From: a virus
IMG/VR virus record: IMGVR_UViG_3300030012_001023
Coordinates: 8,086-29,401 of that record
Direction: 5' to 3' (one strand)
Length of the DNA stretch: 21,316 bases
Part shown: piece after piece, positions 5,691-12,542 of the stretch
Position numbering within the stretch: position 1 is the first letter of the stretch
Layout: every line of letters starts with the position of its first letter
Program-made: the position numbers and the translations under genes
Notes under the pieces: generated by a model
Told to the model about the DNA's origin: nothing
Seen by the model: only the letters and a program-made list of their open reading frames with translations
The model's database searches: none

Positions 5691-5912
5691 ATGGGAAAAT
5701 CAAAACCAAACAATCCTAGCCTGTGGTCACGAGCAAAAGCTGCGGCCAGAAAGAAGTTTAAGGTATATCCATCTGCGTATGCTAATGCGTGGGCTTCTAA
5801 ATGGTACAAGTCAAAAGGTGGCACATGGAGAGGATCTGATAACAGAGTAAAAAAGAAAAGAGCTGAGAAGGGCGGATTTGTTATGGAGAAAGGTCCAGCT
5901 AAACTAGACTGA
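5691..5912 (+). CDS. Small basic phage protein, NPSLW-type family
   Basis: A 73-residue protein strongly enriched in Lys and Arg with several Trp and Tyr residues. The core reads N-P-S-L-W-S-R-A-K followed by a K-F-x-V-Y-P-S-A-Y-A-N-A-W-A-S-K-W-Y segment. I recall this pattern from small unannotated proteins of large phages and some algal viruses, where the function is not known; that link is from memory. There is no signal peptide or catalytic motif. Basic charge and location at the head of the virion module suggest nucleic acid binding or a minor virion component. Its ATG is 15 bases past the structured RNA, and the next gene begins two bases after its stop. Confidence 0.8.
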   Translation: MGKSKPNNPSLWSRAKAAARKKFKVYPSAYANAWASKWYKSKGGTWRGSDNRVKKKRAEKGGFVMEKGPAKLD

Positions 5913-5914
5913 TC

Positions 5915-6187
5915 ATGGCAAAAGGCGGATTAGGTAAATGGTTCAAGGAACGTTGGGTAGACGTAAAGACAGGTAAACCTTGTGGTAGATCTGGTAAGAA
6001 AGATAAACGTCGTGGATACCCAGCATGTAGACCATCCAAAGTTGCAGGTAGAATATCTAAAAGAGAAGCAGCTAAGAAAACAGGACCAGGAAGAGTAAAT
6101 TGGTCAACAACTGCATCTGGTAGAAAAAGAAAAACTACTAGAGCAATGCATGGAGGATATAAGGCTATACCTAAATTAATGAAGTAA
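5915..6187 (+). CDS. Basic glycine-rich protein, DUF5872-like
   Basis: The 90-residue product starts MAKGGLGKWFKERWVDVK and continues with C-G-R-S-G and Y-P-A-C-R-P-S segments, then a long Lys/Arg-rich tail. The G-L-G-K-W-F-x-E-x-W-V-D start with two C-x-R motifs is what I associate with DUF5872, a family seen in phages and large viruses with no established function. The two cysteines could form a disulfide or metal site. With the preceding gene and the 44-residue gene it makes a set of three very basic proteins at the start of the rightward arm. It ends the first transcription unit, since a fresh promoter follows within a few bases. Confidence 0.78.
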   Translation: MAKGGLGKWFKERWVDVKTGKPCGRSGKKDKRRGYPACRPSKVAGRISKREAAKKTGPGRVNWSTTASGRKRKTTRAMHGGYKAIPKLMK

Positions 6188-6190
6188 ATA

Positions 6191-6223
6191 TTTGCTTTTG
6201 TAAAGTATTTTGTTATAACTTTG
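6191..6223 (+). promoter_or_regulatory. Bacteroidota-type promoter for the co-chaperonin gene
   Basis: TTTG at 6191-6194 (-33) and TAACTTTG at 6216-6223 (-7) are separated by 21 bases, and the second element is followed by CA. Transcription would start near 6230, leaving a leader of about 18 bases to the ATG at 6248. This is the most complete plus-strand promoter in the window. Confidence 0.72.
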
Positions 6224-6247
6224 CATTTATAACTTAATATATAGACA

Positions 6248-6532
6248 ATGGCAGATAATTTAAATTTTAAACCTTACGGGAACTGGTTAGTATGTCCAGA
6301 CCCAACTACCAAGAAAACAAAATCAGGAATCATCTTAGATGATGATACAGCAAAGAAGCTAGCTACTAATATTCTTACAGTATTAGAGGCGGGGCCTTCT
6401 TGTGTTATGGCATCTGTGGGAGATGAAGTTATGGTTAATCCTATGGCAGAAGCTATGAAGATGACTATCAATGATGTACCTTGTATCTTAGTTAGTGAAC
6501 ACAACATACTTGGAAAATTTGATAACAACTAA
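6248..6532 (+). CDS. GroES-like co-chaperonin
   Basis: A 94-residue protein, the normal length of the GroES (Cpn10) fold. It starts with the K-P-Y-G-N-W-L-V strand, then a T-K-K-T-K-S-G-I-I-L-D segment (residues about 21-31) that matches the mobile loop, whose G-I-I-L tip docks onto GroEL. The later V-L-E-A-G-P, V-G-D-E-V-M-V and I-L-V-S-E-H-N-I-L-G strands fit the closing parts of the family. The likely role is to replace or adjust host GroES so that host GroEL folds the phage capsid protein, as gp31 of phage T4 does. It has its own promoter and heads the run leading to the terminase. Its 3' end overlaps the next gene. Assignment is by motif; binding is inferred. Confidence 0.82.
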   Translation: MADNLNFKPYGNWLVCPDPTTKKTKSGIILDDDTAKKLATNILTVLEAGPSCVMASVGDEVMVNPMAEAMKMTINDVPCILVSEHNILGKFDNN

Positions 6533-6701
6533 ATTTGAAACAGATAATTACGAAGAGTTATTTAAACTAGCCTGGGAGTTTGAAGATAAGCTTACAGTTT
6601 TTTGTAAGAACAACAAAGCTAGGTGGGGTATGGAGATACACTTTGGAGCTAAGTTTCATTTTATATATTTATACGTGACAACCGATGAAGATAAAAATTA
6701 A
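6495..6701 (+). CDS. Small protein of unknown function
   Basis: A 68-residue product with no known family. It is acidic at the start, then has aromatic-rich strands (G-M-E-I-H-F-G-A-K-F-H-F-I-Y-L-Y-V) that suggest a small alpha/beta fold. The reading frame has no ATG near its start: candidates are GTG at 6495, or TTG at 6510 or 6519, all inside the end of the co-chaperonin gene. The first ATG would remove more than half of the protein. Its 3' end overlaps the next gene by 17 bases, typical of translational coupling here. The position of the true start is uncertain. Confidence 0.65.
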   Translation: MNTTYLENLITTKFETDNYEELFKLAWEFEDKLTVFCKNNKARWGMEIHFGAKFHFIYLYVTTDEDKN

Positions 6702-6993
6702 CGCAGATACAACTTTAAAACGCATAGGGATTTGGAATGGTATATTTAATCTTACAAGAAAAGAGCTTGAAGTACTAGCAGCATTAATAGATTCAAAAGA
6801 TTCTAATATTGTTTCTGCAGATTCAAAAAGAGATGCTGCAAAGATTGTGGGTATTACAGATTTTAATACCTTAAATAATTATGTAAAACGATTGAAGGAT
6901 AAGAAAGCACTATTGTATAAGAACAAGACATACTCTCTACACCCTTTACTATTAGAAAAAAATAATAATGTACAAATCATTATCACCTCTTAA
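6685..6993 (+). CDS. Helix-turn-helix-like small protein
   Basis: A 102-residue protein whose central part (about residues 22-85) reads like a winged helix: F-N-L-T-R-K-E-L-E-V-L-A-A-L-I forms a first helix, D-A-A-K-I-V-G-I-T-D the second, and N-T-L-N-N-Y-V-K-R-L-K-D-K-K-A-L-L a recognition helix, followed by a short wing. Replication or late-gene regulation, or binding of packaging sites, are possible uses. A position a few genes before the terminase could also suit a small terminase-like DNA-binding protein, but the length is short for that. The domain call comes from pattern and is not confirmed. It overlaps both neighbours by a few bases. Confidence 0.72.
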   Translation: MKIKINADTTLKRIGIWNGIFNLTRKELEVLAALIDSKDSNIVSADSKRDAAKIVGITDFNTLNNYVKRLKDKKALLYKNKTYSLHPLLLEKNNNVQIIITS

Positions 6994-7213
6994 ATTTGTA
7001 CCATCTTTTTGGGAGAATGAATATAATATGGAGTTTGATTTTATTCAAGACTCTAATGGAGCGGTGGTACTAATAAAAGTTAAATACAATGACACAGAAG
7101 AAGAAATTACCTTCAGCATTGACAATGATCAAGAACTTCAGCAAGGAGCTGACTGGTTATGTGGCAAAGGGTATGCCAAACGTCTCATCAGAAGATTATC
7201 AGGAAAGAATTGA
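6968..7213 (+). CDS. Small acidic protein overlapping the next gene
   Basis: An 81-residue frame from ATG at 6968. The first half, with P-S-F-W-E-N-E-Y and M-E-F-D-F-I-Q-D-S-N-G-A-V-V-L-I-K-V-K-Y strands, looks like real beta-sheet protein. The second half lies entirely over the beginning of the next gene in another frame (7089-7213, 125 bases), far more overlap than elsewhere in the window. Either both frames are used or the frame is real only at its start and the gene once ended sooner. I found no family. Confidence is limited because the coding evidence in the overlap favours the downstream gene. Confidence 0.55.
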   Translation: MYKSLSPLKFVPSFWENEYNMEFDFIQDSNGAVVLIKVKYNDTEEEITFSIDNDQELQQGADWLCGKGYAKRLIRRLSGKN

Positions 7214-7355
7214 TACTTGCTTTAACTGTGAACATTTTTTAGAAAAATTAAAAAGATGTGGAGCTTGTGGTTGTTTAGTAGAACATAAAGCAAAATGGAA
7301 GACTACAAACTGTCCGAAGAATAAGTGGAAACCTCAGAATGAAAAAATCAACTAA
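7089..7355 (+). CDS. Cysteine-rich zinc-ribbon-like protein
   Basis: An 88-residue protein with six cysteines at positions 44, 47, 57, 60, 62 and 75: C-x2-C, then C-x2-C-x-C, then one more cysteine before a Pro, Lys and Trp ending. The pattern R-C-G-A-C-G-C-L-V-x-x-K-A-x-W-x-T-x-x-C-P resembles a small family I recall from cyanophages and phages of Bacteroidota, where the role is unknown. It most likely binds one zinc ion. The helical N-terminus (residues 8-30) precedes the metal part. It overlaps the preceding frame by 125 bases and the HU-like gene by 17 bases. Confidence 0.8.
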   Translation: MTQKKKLPSALTMIKNFSKELTGYVAKGMPNVSSEDYQERIDTCFNCEHFLEKLKRCGACGCLVEHKAKWKTTNCPKNKWKPQNEKIN

Positions 7356-7566
7356 AGAGATAATACAAAAGATTGCTACAAAATATAACTTACCCTTATC
7401 TAAGGTAGAAGATATAGTAATGCATCAATTTAAGTATGTGTCAAAAATTATGGAAGAAGGTAACTTTGATCAAGTAAGGTTACCATACTTTGGTAAATTT
7501 TCATCAAAGCCAAAACGTAGAGAATATATAACAAAACTAAAGAATGGATCTGATAACGATAGATAA
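7339..7566 (+). CDS. HU/IHF-like DNA-binding protein, shortened
   Basis: At 75 residues this is shorter than normal HU or IHF subunits (about 90-100). The first 40 residues form the two-helix part (I-I-Q-K-I-A-T-K-Y-N-L-P-L-S-K-V-E-D-I-V). The V-R-L-P-Y-F-G-K-F-S segment then matches the HU strand usually written G-F-G-x-F. After that the sequence stops shortly past a basic K-P-K-R-R-E-Y, so the long beta arm that wraps DNA and the last helix are missing. It may still form a dimer, compact or bend DNA, or assist packaging. HU/IHF-like genes are recorded among crAss-like phages. It lies just before the gene for a 180-residue unknown and the terminase. Confidence 0.78.
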   Translation: MKKSTKEIIQKIATKYNLPLSKVEDIVMHQFKYVSKIMEEGNFDQVRLPYFGKFSSKPKRREYITKLKNGSDNDR

Positions 7567-8086
7567 TAATGTAGCAATACCTAGTGCATATACTATGACT
7601 ATTCTAGAGTTTGGAGAACTAGTTAGTAGAGATAAAACTAAAGGTAAGAACAGGGCATCTAAAGAATTAGCATACGTATATTTTATGGAGGATCATAGAT
7701 CACCATTTGCAGTGTATGGTAAAGACGAAAGACATGGTGAAGTACTAGTCAATGTATTTGGACCAGAGTCAGAATGGACAGCTGATGCTAAAGTTAAAGC
7801 AGCATGCGATGTATACAGAGGATTGATAGAAACATCAGCTGTAAGATTACTAAAAGCAGCAAGAGAATCTGTACGTAAGTTGCAGAAGTATTTTGAGACT
7901 GTAGATCTTACTATGATGGATGATAATGGTAAACCAATCTTTCATGCTAAGGACTTAATTGCTAACCTATCTAATATGGGTAAAGTAGTAAATGGTCTTA
8001 CAGATTTAGAAGATTTAGTTAAGAAACAGGAACAACAGGCAAATTCTAATAGAGGAGGAGTTGTAGTTAACAAATATAGTTCGTAG
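7544..8086 (+). CDS. Terminase-adjacent protein of unknown function
   Basis: A 180-residue soluble protein with a beta-type start and a long helical middle (residues about 80-150, with Y-R-G-L-I-E-T-S-A-V-R-L-L-K and V-R-K-L-Q-K-Y pattern), ending in a Gln- and Asn-rich tail. No named family is recognised. The position, two genes before the large terminase and after an HU-like gene, is where a small terminase subunit would be expected, and helical oligomerisation is compatible. It lacks an obvious helix-turn-helix at its N-terminus, which argues against. Call it a possible small terminase at best. It overlaps the HU-like gene by 23 bases. Confidence 0.8.
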   Translation: MDLITIDNNVAIPSAYTMTILEFGELVSRDKTKGKNRASKELAYVYFMEDHRSPFAVYGKDERHGEVLVNVFGPESEWTADAKVKAACDVYRGLIETSAVRLLKAARESVRKLQKYFETVDLTMMDDNGKPIFHAKDLIANLSNMGKVVNGLTDLEDLVKKQEQQANSNRGGVVVNKYSS

Positions 8087-8094
8087 ATTTGAAT

Positions 8095-8370
8095 ATGGAT
8101 TTTTTAGAAGATTTGGAAGCGTATAATAGCTCAATGGAGAATGCGTATAATATTGTCACTAAAAGAATGACTGTAGATGATATTTATGAATTGTTAGATA
8201 AACAAGAGATAAAAGAATTCTACTTGCCTTTTGATCCAATACAGAATGATGGTAGAGATGAAGCAACTATAGCTTTACTTATAGATCATTTTACACAATC
8301 AGAAGAGTACGAAAAATGTCAGGAACTAGTCAATATAAAACAGAGGTTTTTAGAGGCACACAAGGATTAA
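8095..8370 (+). CDS. Small acidic protein before the large terminase
   Basis: From ATG at 8095 the product is 91 residues; an in-frame TTG at 8089 would add two. The protein is acidic and helical with I-Y-E-L-L-D, F-Y-L-P-F-D-P and H-F-T-Q-S-E-E-Y-E-K-C segments. I recall similar short proteins with an L-P-F-x-P and E-E-Y-E-K-C pattern directly ahead of terminase genes in other phages. It overlaps the terminase start by 55 bases. Function is unknown; a packaging accessory is inferred from location only. Confidence 0.75.
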   Translation: MDFLEDLEAYNSSMENAYNIVTKRMTVDDIYELLDKQEIKEFYLPFDPIQNDGRDEATIALLIDHFTQSEEYEKCQELVNIKQRFLEAHKD

Positions 8371-10310
8371 GACCTGCAGCTGAACACTTTCTTACACATG
8401 GGTATTATACTAATGCTTTGCCAGGAACCAGAACTTATTATGAGTACTGGGATCAGGAGAAAGAAAGATGTTTATATGGCTATGAAGCGGGCGGTATAAA
8501 AATTACAGGTTATCATTATTTCTATTTAAACTATTGCCGTATGGAAAGAGCTATAGAAGAGCTTCAACCAGATGGTACAACTCTTAACAGAAGAGAGAAT
8601 AGTTTCCCATCTTTCTATGATGGAGATTACAAATACTTTCATGCAGTAGATAGAGCAAGAAGAGAGAACAAACATCTCTCAGTATTAAAGGCTAGACGTA
8701 AAGGTTATTCGTACAAAGCAGCATCAATGCTTGTTCGTAATTACTATTTTCAACGTGGTAGCAGAGGATACGTATTTGCTAGCCAAAAAGAATATTTGAT
8801 TGGTGATGGCTTGCTTTCTAAAGCTTGGGACATCATGTCATTTGTAGATGATAATACAGCATGGACACAACCTAGAATACGAGATCGTGAGATGAACAAA
8901 CAATCTGGGTATAAGAAAAATGTAAATGGTGCACTAGTAGAGTTAGGGATGAAGTCGCAGATTATTGGTGTATCTCTAAAAGATGATCCAGATAAAGTAA
9001 GGGGTAAAGCAGGAGATCTAGTATTCTTTGAAGAGGCAGGATCATTTCCAGGACTACTTAAGGCATGGGAAGTAGCTATGCCAACAATGCGTCAGGGTAG
9101 TAAGACATTGGGTACTATGATAGCATTTGGTACAGGCGGTGCTGAAGGATCTGACTTTCATGCACTAGAAGAATTGTTTTATAGCCCAGATGCGTATGAC
9201 TGCTTATCATTTGAGAATATATGGGACGACGGAGCACAGGGTAGTAGATGCGGATACTTTGTACCTATATATGAGAACTTAGATGGATTTATAGATAAGG
9301 ACGGTAACTCAGATATAAATGGAGCAAAGGAGTATGAGGTAGAGCAGAGAGATAAAAAGAAACTAGCTGCAGATACAAAAACATTTGATCAATATATAGC
9401 AGAGCATCCTTGGAATCCAGGAGAGGCTACTCTACAAGTTACAGCTAATTTATTTGATATATCATCTTTGCAGGCTCAGTATAATAATGTAAAAGCAAAC
9501 AACTTGACATCAAGAGCTATACCAGGTAAGCTATTTTACGGTAAGAATAATGCTATAGAGTTTAAGCCTGAATATACTCTCAAACCTATATTTAAGTTTC
9601 CGCATAATAAAGGTGATGATAATGAAGGATGTATAACTATGTGGGAGACACCATACAAAGATAAGACAGGTGTAACTCCTCATAACTTATATATTATTGG
9701 GCATGACCCCTATGGACAAAATAGATCAGCAGACTCTACATCACTTGGATCTGCATACGTACTTAAAAGAGTAAACAATGTATCTCAACCTGATGACATT
9801 ATTGTAGCTAGTTATGTAGGTAGGCCTGCAACTCAAGATGAGTTTAATCGTAATCTATTTATGTTAGCGGACTATTACAATGCTAAGATTGGGTTTGAGA
9901 ACGACAGGGGTGAGGTTATAGCGTATGCAAAAAGACATAGAAAGTTGCATAGGCTTCAACCTGAATTCGAGATGTTGGACAAAAAACAGCTACAATCTAA
10001 GAGAGTAAAACGTAGCTATGGCATGCATATGACCCAGGCTAGAAAGCAGCAAGGTGAGATATATATAAGAGACTGGCTAAATTCAGCCAGGGGGGTTGAA
10101 GATGATGGTAAAGAATTGTTAAATTTGCATAAGATCTATGACCCTGCACTATTGCAAGAGTTAATAAAATTTAATCACAAAGGCAACTTTGACCGGGTCA
10201 TGTCTTTGATGATTGCTATGTATCACTCTAGGGAGTTATACAACACAGAAATAAAAGATATATATAATGACAGGTCGTCAGATTCATTTTTTGACAGACA
10301 ATTTTTTTAA
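8316..10310 (+). CDS. terL: Terminase large subunit (packaging ATPase and nuclease)
   Basis: A 664-residue large terminase, the motor that pumps DNA into the procapsid and cuts the concatemer. The ATPase site has an unusual Walker A-like segment A-R-R-K-G-Y-S-Y at residues 126-133 and a Walker B segment D-L-V-F-F-E-E at 234-240, then a coupling segment M-I-A-F-G-T-G-G. The C-terminal nuclease has the RNase H-like acidic triad: D464 in G-H-D-P-Y-G, E528 in G-F-E-N-D-R-G and D626 in N-F-D-R-V. Length and layout are normal for this family. The ATG at 8316 lies inside the previous small gene; the stop is three bases before the portal gene. Sequence flavour is crAss-like by memory; the functional call is firm. 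Confidence 0.95.
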   Translation: MSGTSQYKTEVFRGTQGLRPAAEHFLTHGYYTNALPGTRTYYEYWDQEKERCLYGYEAGGIKITGYHYFYLNYCRMERAIEELQPDGTTLNRRENSFPSFYDGDYKYFHAVDRARRENKHLSVLKARRKGYSYKAASMLVRNYYFQRGSRGYVFASQKEYLIGDGLLSKAWDIMSFVDDNTAWTQPRIRDREMNKQSGYKKNVNGALVELGMKSQIIGVSLKDDPDKVRGKAGDLVFFEEAGSFPGLLKAWEVAMPTMRQGSKTLGTMIAFGTGGAEGSDFHALEELFYSPDAYDCLSFENIWDDGAQGSRCGYFVPIYENLDGFIDKDGNSDINGAKEYEVEQRDKKKLAADTKTFDQYIAEHPWNPGEATLQVTANLFDISSLQAQYNNVKANNLTSRAIPGKLFYGKNNAIEFKPEYTLKPIFKFPHNKGDDNEGCITMWETPYKDKTGVTPHNLYIIGHDPYGQNRSADSTSLGSAYVLKRVNNVSQPDDIIVASYVGRPATQDEFNRNLFMLADYYNAKIGFENDRGEVIAYAKRHRKLHRLQPEFEMLDKKQLQSKRVKRSYGMHMTQARKQQGEIYIRDWLNSARGVEDDGKELLNLHKIYDPALLQELIKFNHKGNFDRVMSLMIAMYHSRELYNTEIKDIYNDRSSDSFFDRQFF

Positions 10311-10313
10311 GAT

Positions 10314-12542
10314 ATGTACGGATCTAATTCACAAATACCTAAACAAAAAATACCCGCTTCAAAGAAAAACAAGAAGTGGTCAGAAGAATGTGTAGATGCT
10401 TATATTGCATTATCAAATATAAGTGGATACGGTAACCGCAGAAGTAAACTGCAAAAGTTATATGATTATTATAACGGTCATGTAGAAGAGGAAGACTACA
10501 AATACGTAACAAAACCTTATGGAAAATCTCGTGCAAACTTTCCATCTAAAATACGTAACTATCCTATTATAAAACCCATCATAGATCTACTCCTGGGTGA
10601 AAAATCTAAACGACCTATAAACTATAACGTTGTAGTTAAAAATGCGGATACTGTATCTCGTAAAGAAGAAGCAAAGAAAGCTGCAGTAAAAGCAGCTATG
10701 GAACAAAAGCTAGTCAATATGTTGAATGCTCAAGGTATTGATACAGGACAGCAATCAAGAGAAGTAGAATTACCTGAACATGTAGCTAAACTATTTGATG
10801 CATCTTATGTAGATGTTAGAGCTATCATAGGTCAAAATGCTATGAACTATATTATGCAAGATCAAGATGTGTATGATAAGTTACAGAAAGCATGGTTTCA
10901 TTTCTTAGTATCTGGTGAGTGCTATACGCATAGAGGTGTTAGAAGTAATGAGCCTTTCTATGATATACTAAATCCAATTGATGTAGACTATGATAAAGAT
11001 CCTGATGTTGACTTTGTAGAAGACGGAGACTGGGCTATAGTTAGAAAGTTTGCTCACGCATCTACAATCATAGATATGTATAGAGAAGAACTAACTGACA
11101 AGCAGATTGATAAGTTAGAGAATCCTTCAGAGTTTACAAGAGACTCACATATGACTCAAGGATATTCTTTATATGGACAAGAGCAGTATAGAAGTAGATT
11201 GATAGAAGTAAACATAGTTTACTGGAAGTCTATGAAGCGTATTGGATTCTTAACATATGTGAATCCTGCAACAGCAGAAGAAGAGATTGAGATAGTTGCT
11301 GATGGTTTTGAAATGCCAGAACAACTAAAAGAGTTAGGTGCAACTGTATCTTACGAATGGGTAAATGAGGTATGGCAAGGAACTAAGATTGGTGATGAGA
11401 TATATCTAAAGATGTCTCCCCTAGACAACCAAAGAAACTCTATCAATAATCCATCAGAGTGTAAGTTACCTATTAACGGTAGAACTTACTCTGATATAAA
11501 CTCAGACAATGTATCTCTAGTAGGATTAGGTGTACCATACCAAATCAACTACAATATTTATAAGTATAGATTAGAGATTGCTATTGCAAAGTCAAAAGAT
11601 ATTATTGCACAGTTTGACATCAATATGATACCAAAGAAGTGGGACATGGATAAGTTCATGTACTATGTTGATGCAACTGGTATTGCATGGGTAGATTATA
11701 ATAAAGAAGGTATACAGCTTAACCCACAACACCAAGCTGTACTTGATATGTCTATCAAAACTATAAATCAATATATAGCTTTACTAGAATCTATTATGCA
11801 AGAGTTTGAAAAACTTCTAGGTGTAAATAGACAAAGACAAGGTAGTGTGGGTAGATATGAAGGTAAAGGAACTAGTCAGCAGGCTATCATACAATCATCA
11901 CATATTACAGAAGATATATTCCGTAAGTTTGCTGCATTAGAGCAAAGAGATATGCAAGCTCTATTAGACTATTCTAAGGATGCATGGATCAAAGGCAAGA
12001 ATAGCATGTACTACATGGGTGATGGTACACAAGAGTTTTTAGCAATAGATCCTACAGATTACTCTGAAACTAACTACGGTATCTTTGTAAGCAATGCATC
12101 TGCAGATCTAGAGAAGAAATTAAAAGTAGAGCAACTAGCTCAAGCTATGATACAGAATGGTACGCCAGCATCTATTGTAGCAGAAGCTATAGACTCAGAT
12201 AGCTTTACAGCAATCAAGAAGAAGATTGAAGAAGCTGAAAAGTCAATGCAAGAATTACAACAGGCTCAGCAAGAAGCACAGCAAGAGATGCAACAAAGAC
12301 AGCTACAGGCACAACAGCAACAAGCTCAAATGCAGCAAGCTAATGATGAGGCAAATAGAAATACTCAGATTGAGGTAGCCTTGATAAATGCTGAAGCTAA
12401 CAAAGATCTTAAGATGGCAGAGTTACAACTTAAAGCTCAGATAGCAGAAGATCAAGCAGAAGATAATGATAGAAAGCTTGATATAGAAGATAAAAAAGCT
12501 GATGCCGCAGTAGCTAAATCAAAACAGAATGCTAACAAATAG
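10314..12542 (+). CDS. Portal protein
   Basis: A 742-residue portal protein, the twelve-subunit ring through which DNA enters the head and to which the tail joins. The N-terminal part contains L-Y-D-Y-Y-N-G-H and N-Y-P-I-I-K-P-I-I-D-L-L-L-G-E-K-S-K-R-P, which fits portals of crAss-like phages. A central region of mixed alpha/beta sequence follows, then a long helix-prone stretch around Q-Q-A-I-I-Q-S-S. The C-terminal 110 residues are Gln-, Glu- and Ala-rich, an extended coiled coil or barrel. It follows the terminase by three bases and overlaps the next gene by 14 bases. Identity is supported by position and sequence character together. Confidence 0.88.
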   Translation: MYGSNSQIPKQKIPASKKNKKWSEECVDAYIALSNISGYGNRRSKLQKLYDYYNGHVEEEDYKYVTKPYGKSRANFPSKIRNYPIIKPIIDLLLGEKSKRPINYNVVVKNADTVSRKEEAKKAAVKAAMEQKLVNMLNAQGIDTGQQSREVELPEHVAKLFDASYVDVRAIIGQNAMNYIMQDQDVYDKLQKAWFHFLVSGECYTHRGVRSNEPFYDILNPIDVDYDKDPDVDFVEDGDWAIVRKFAHASTIIDMYREELTDKQIDKLENPSEFTRDSHMTQGYSLYGQEQYRSRLIEVNIVYWKSMKRIGFLTYVNPATAEEEIEIVADGFEMPEQLKELGATVSYEWVNEVWQGTKIGDEIYLKMSPLDNQRNSINNPSECKLPINGRTYSDINSDNVSLVGLGVPYQINYNIYKYRLEIAIAKSKDIIAQFDINMIPKKWDMDKFMYYVDATGIAWVDYNKEGIQLNPQHQAVLDMSIKTINQYIALLESIMQEFEKLLGVNRQRQGSVGRYEGKGTSQQAIIQSSHITEDIFRKFAALEQRDMQALLDYSKDAWIKGKNSMYYMGDGTQEFLAIDPTDYSETNYGIFVSNASADLEKKLKVEQLAQAMIQNGTPASIVAEAIDSDSFTAIKKKIEEAEKSMQELQQAQQEAQQEMQQRQLQAQQQQAQMQQANDEANRNTQIEVALINAEANKDLKMAELQLKAQIAEDQAEDNDRKLDIEDKKADAAVAKSKQNANK

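Noticed and set aside
6274-6528. 84-codon minus-strand frame opposite the co-chaperonin
   Set aside because: The plus strand carries a recognisable GroES pattern and a promoter; the antisense frame has none.
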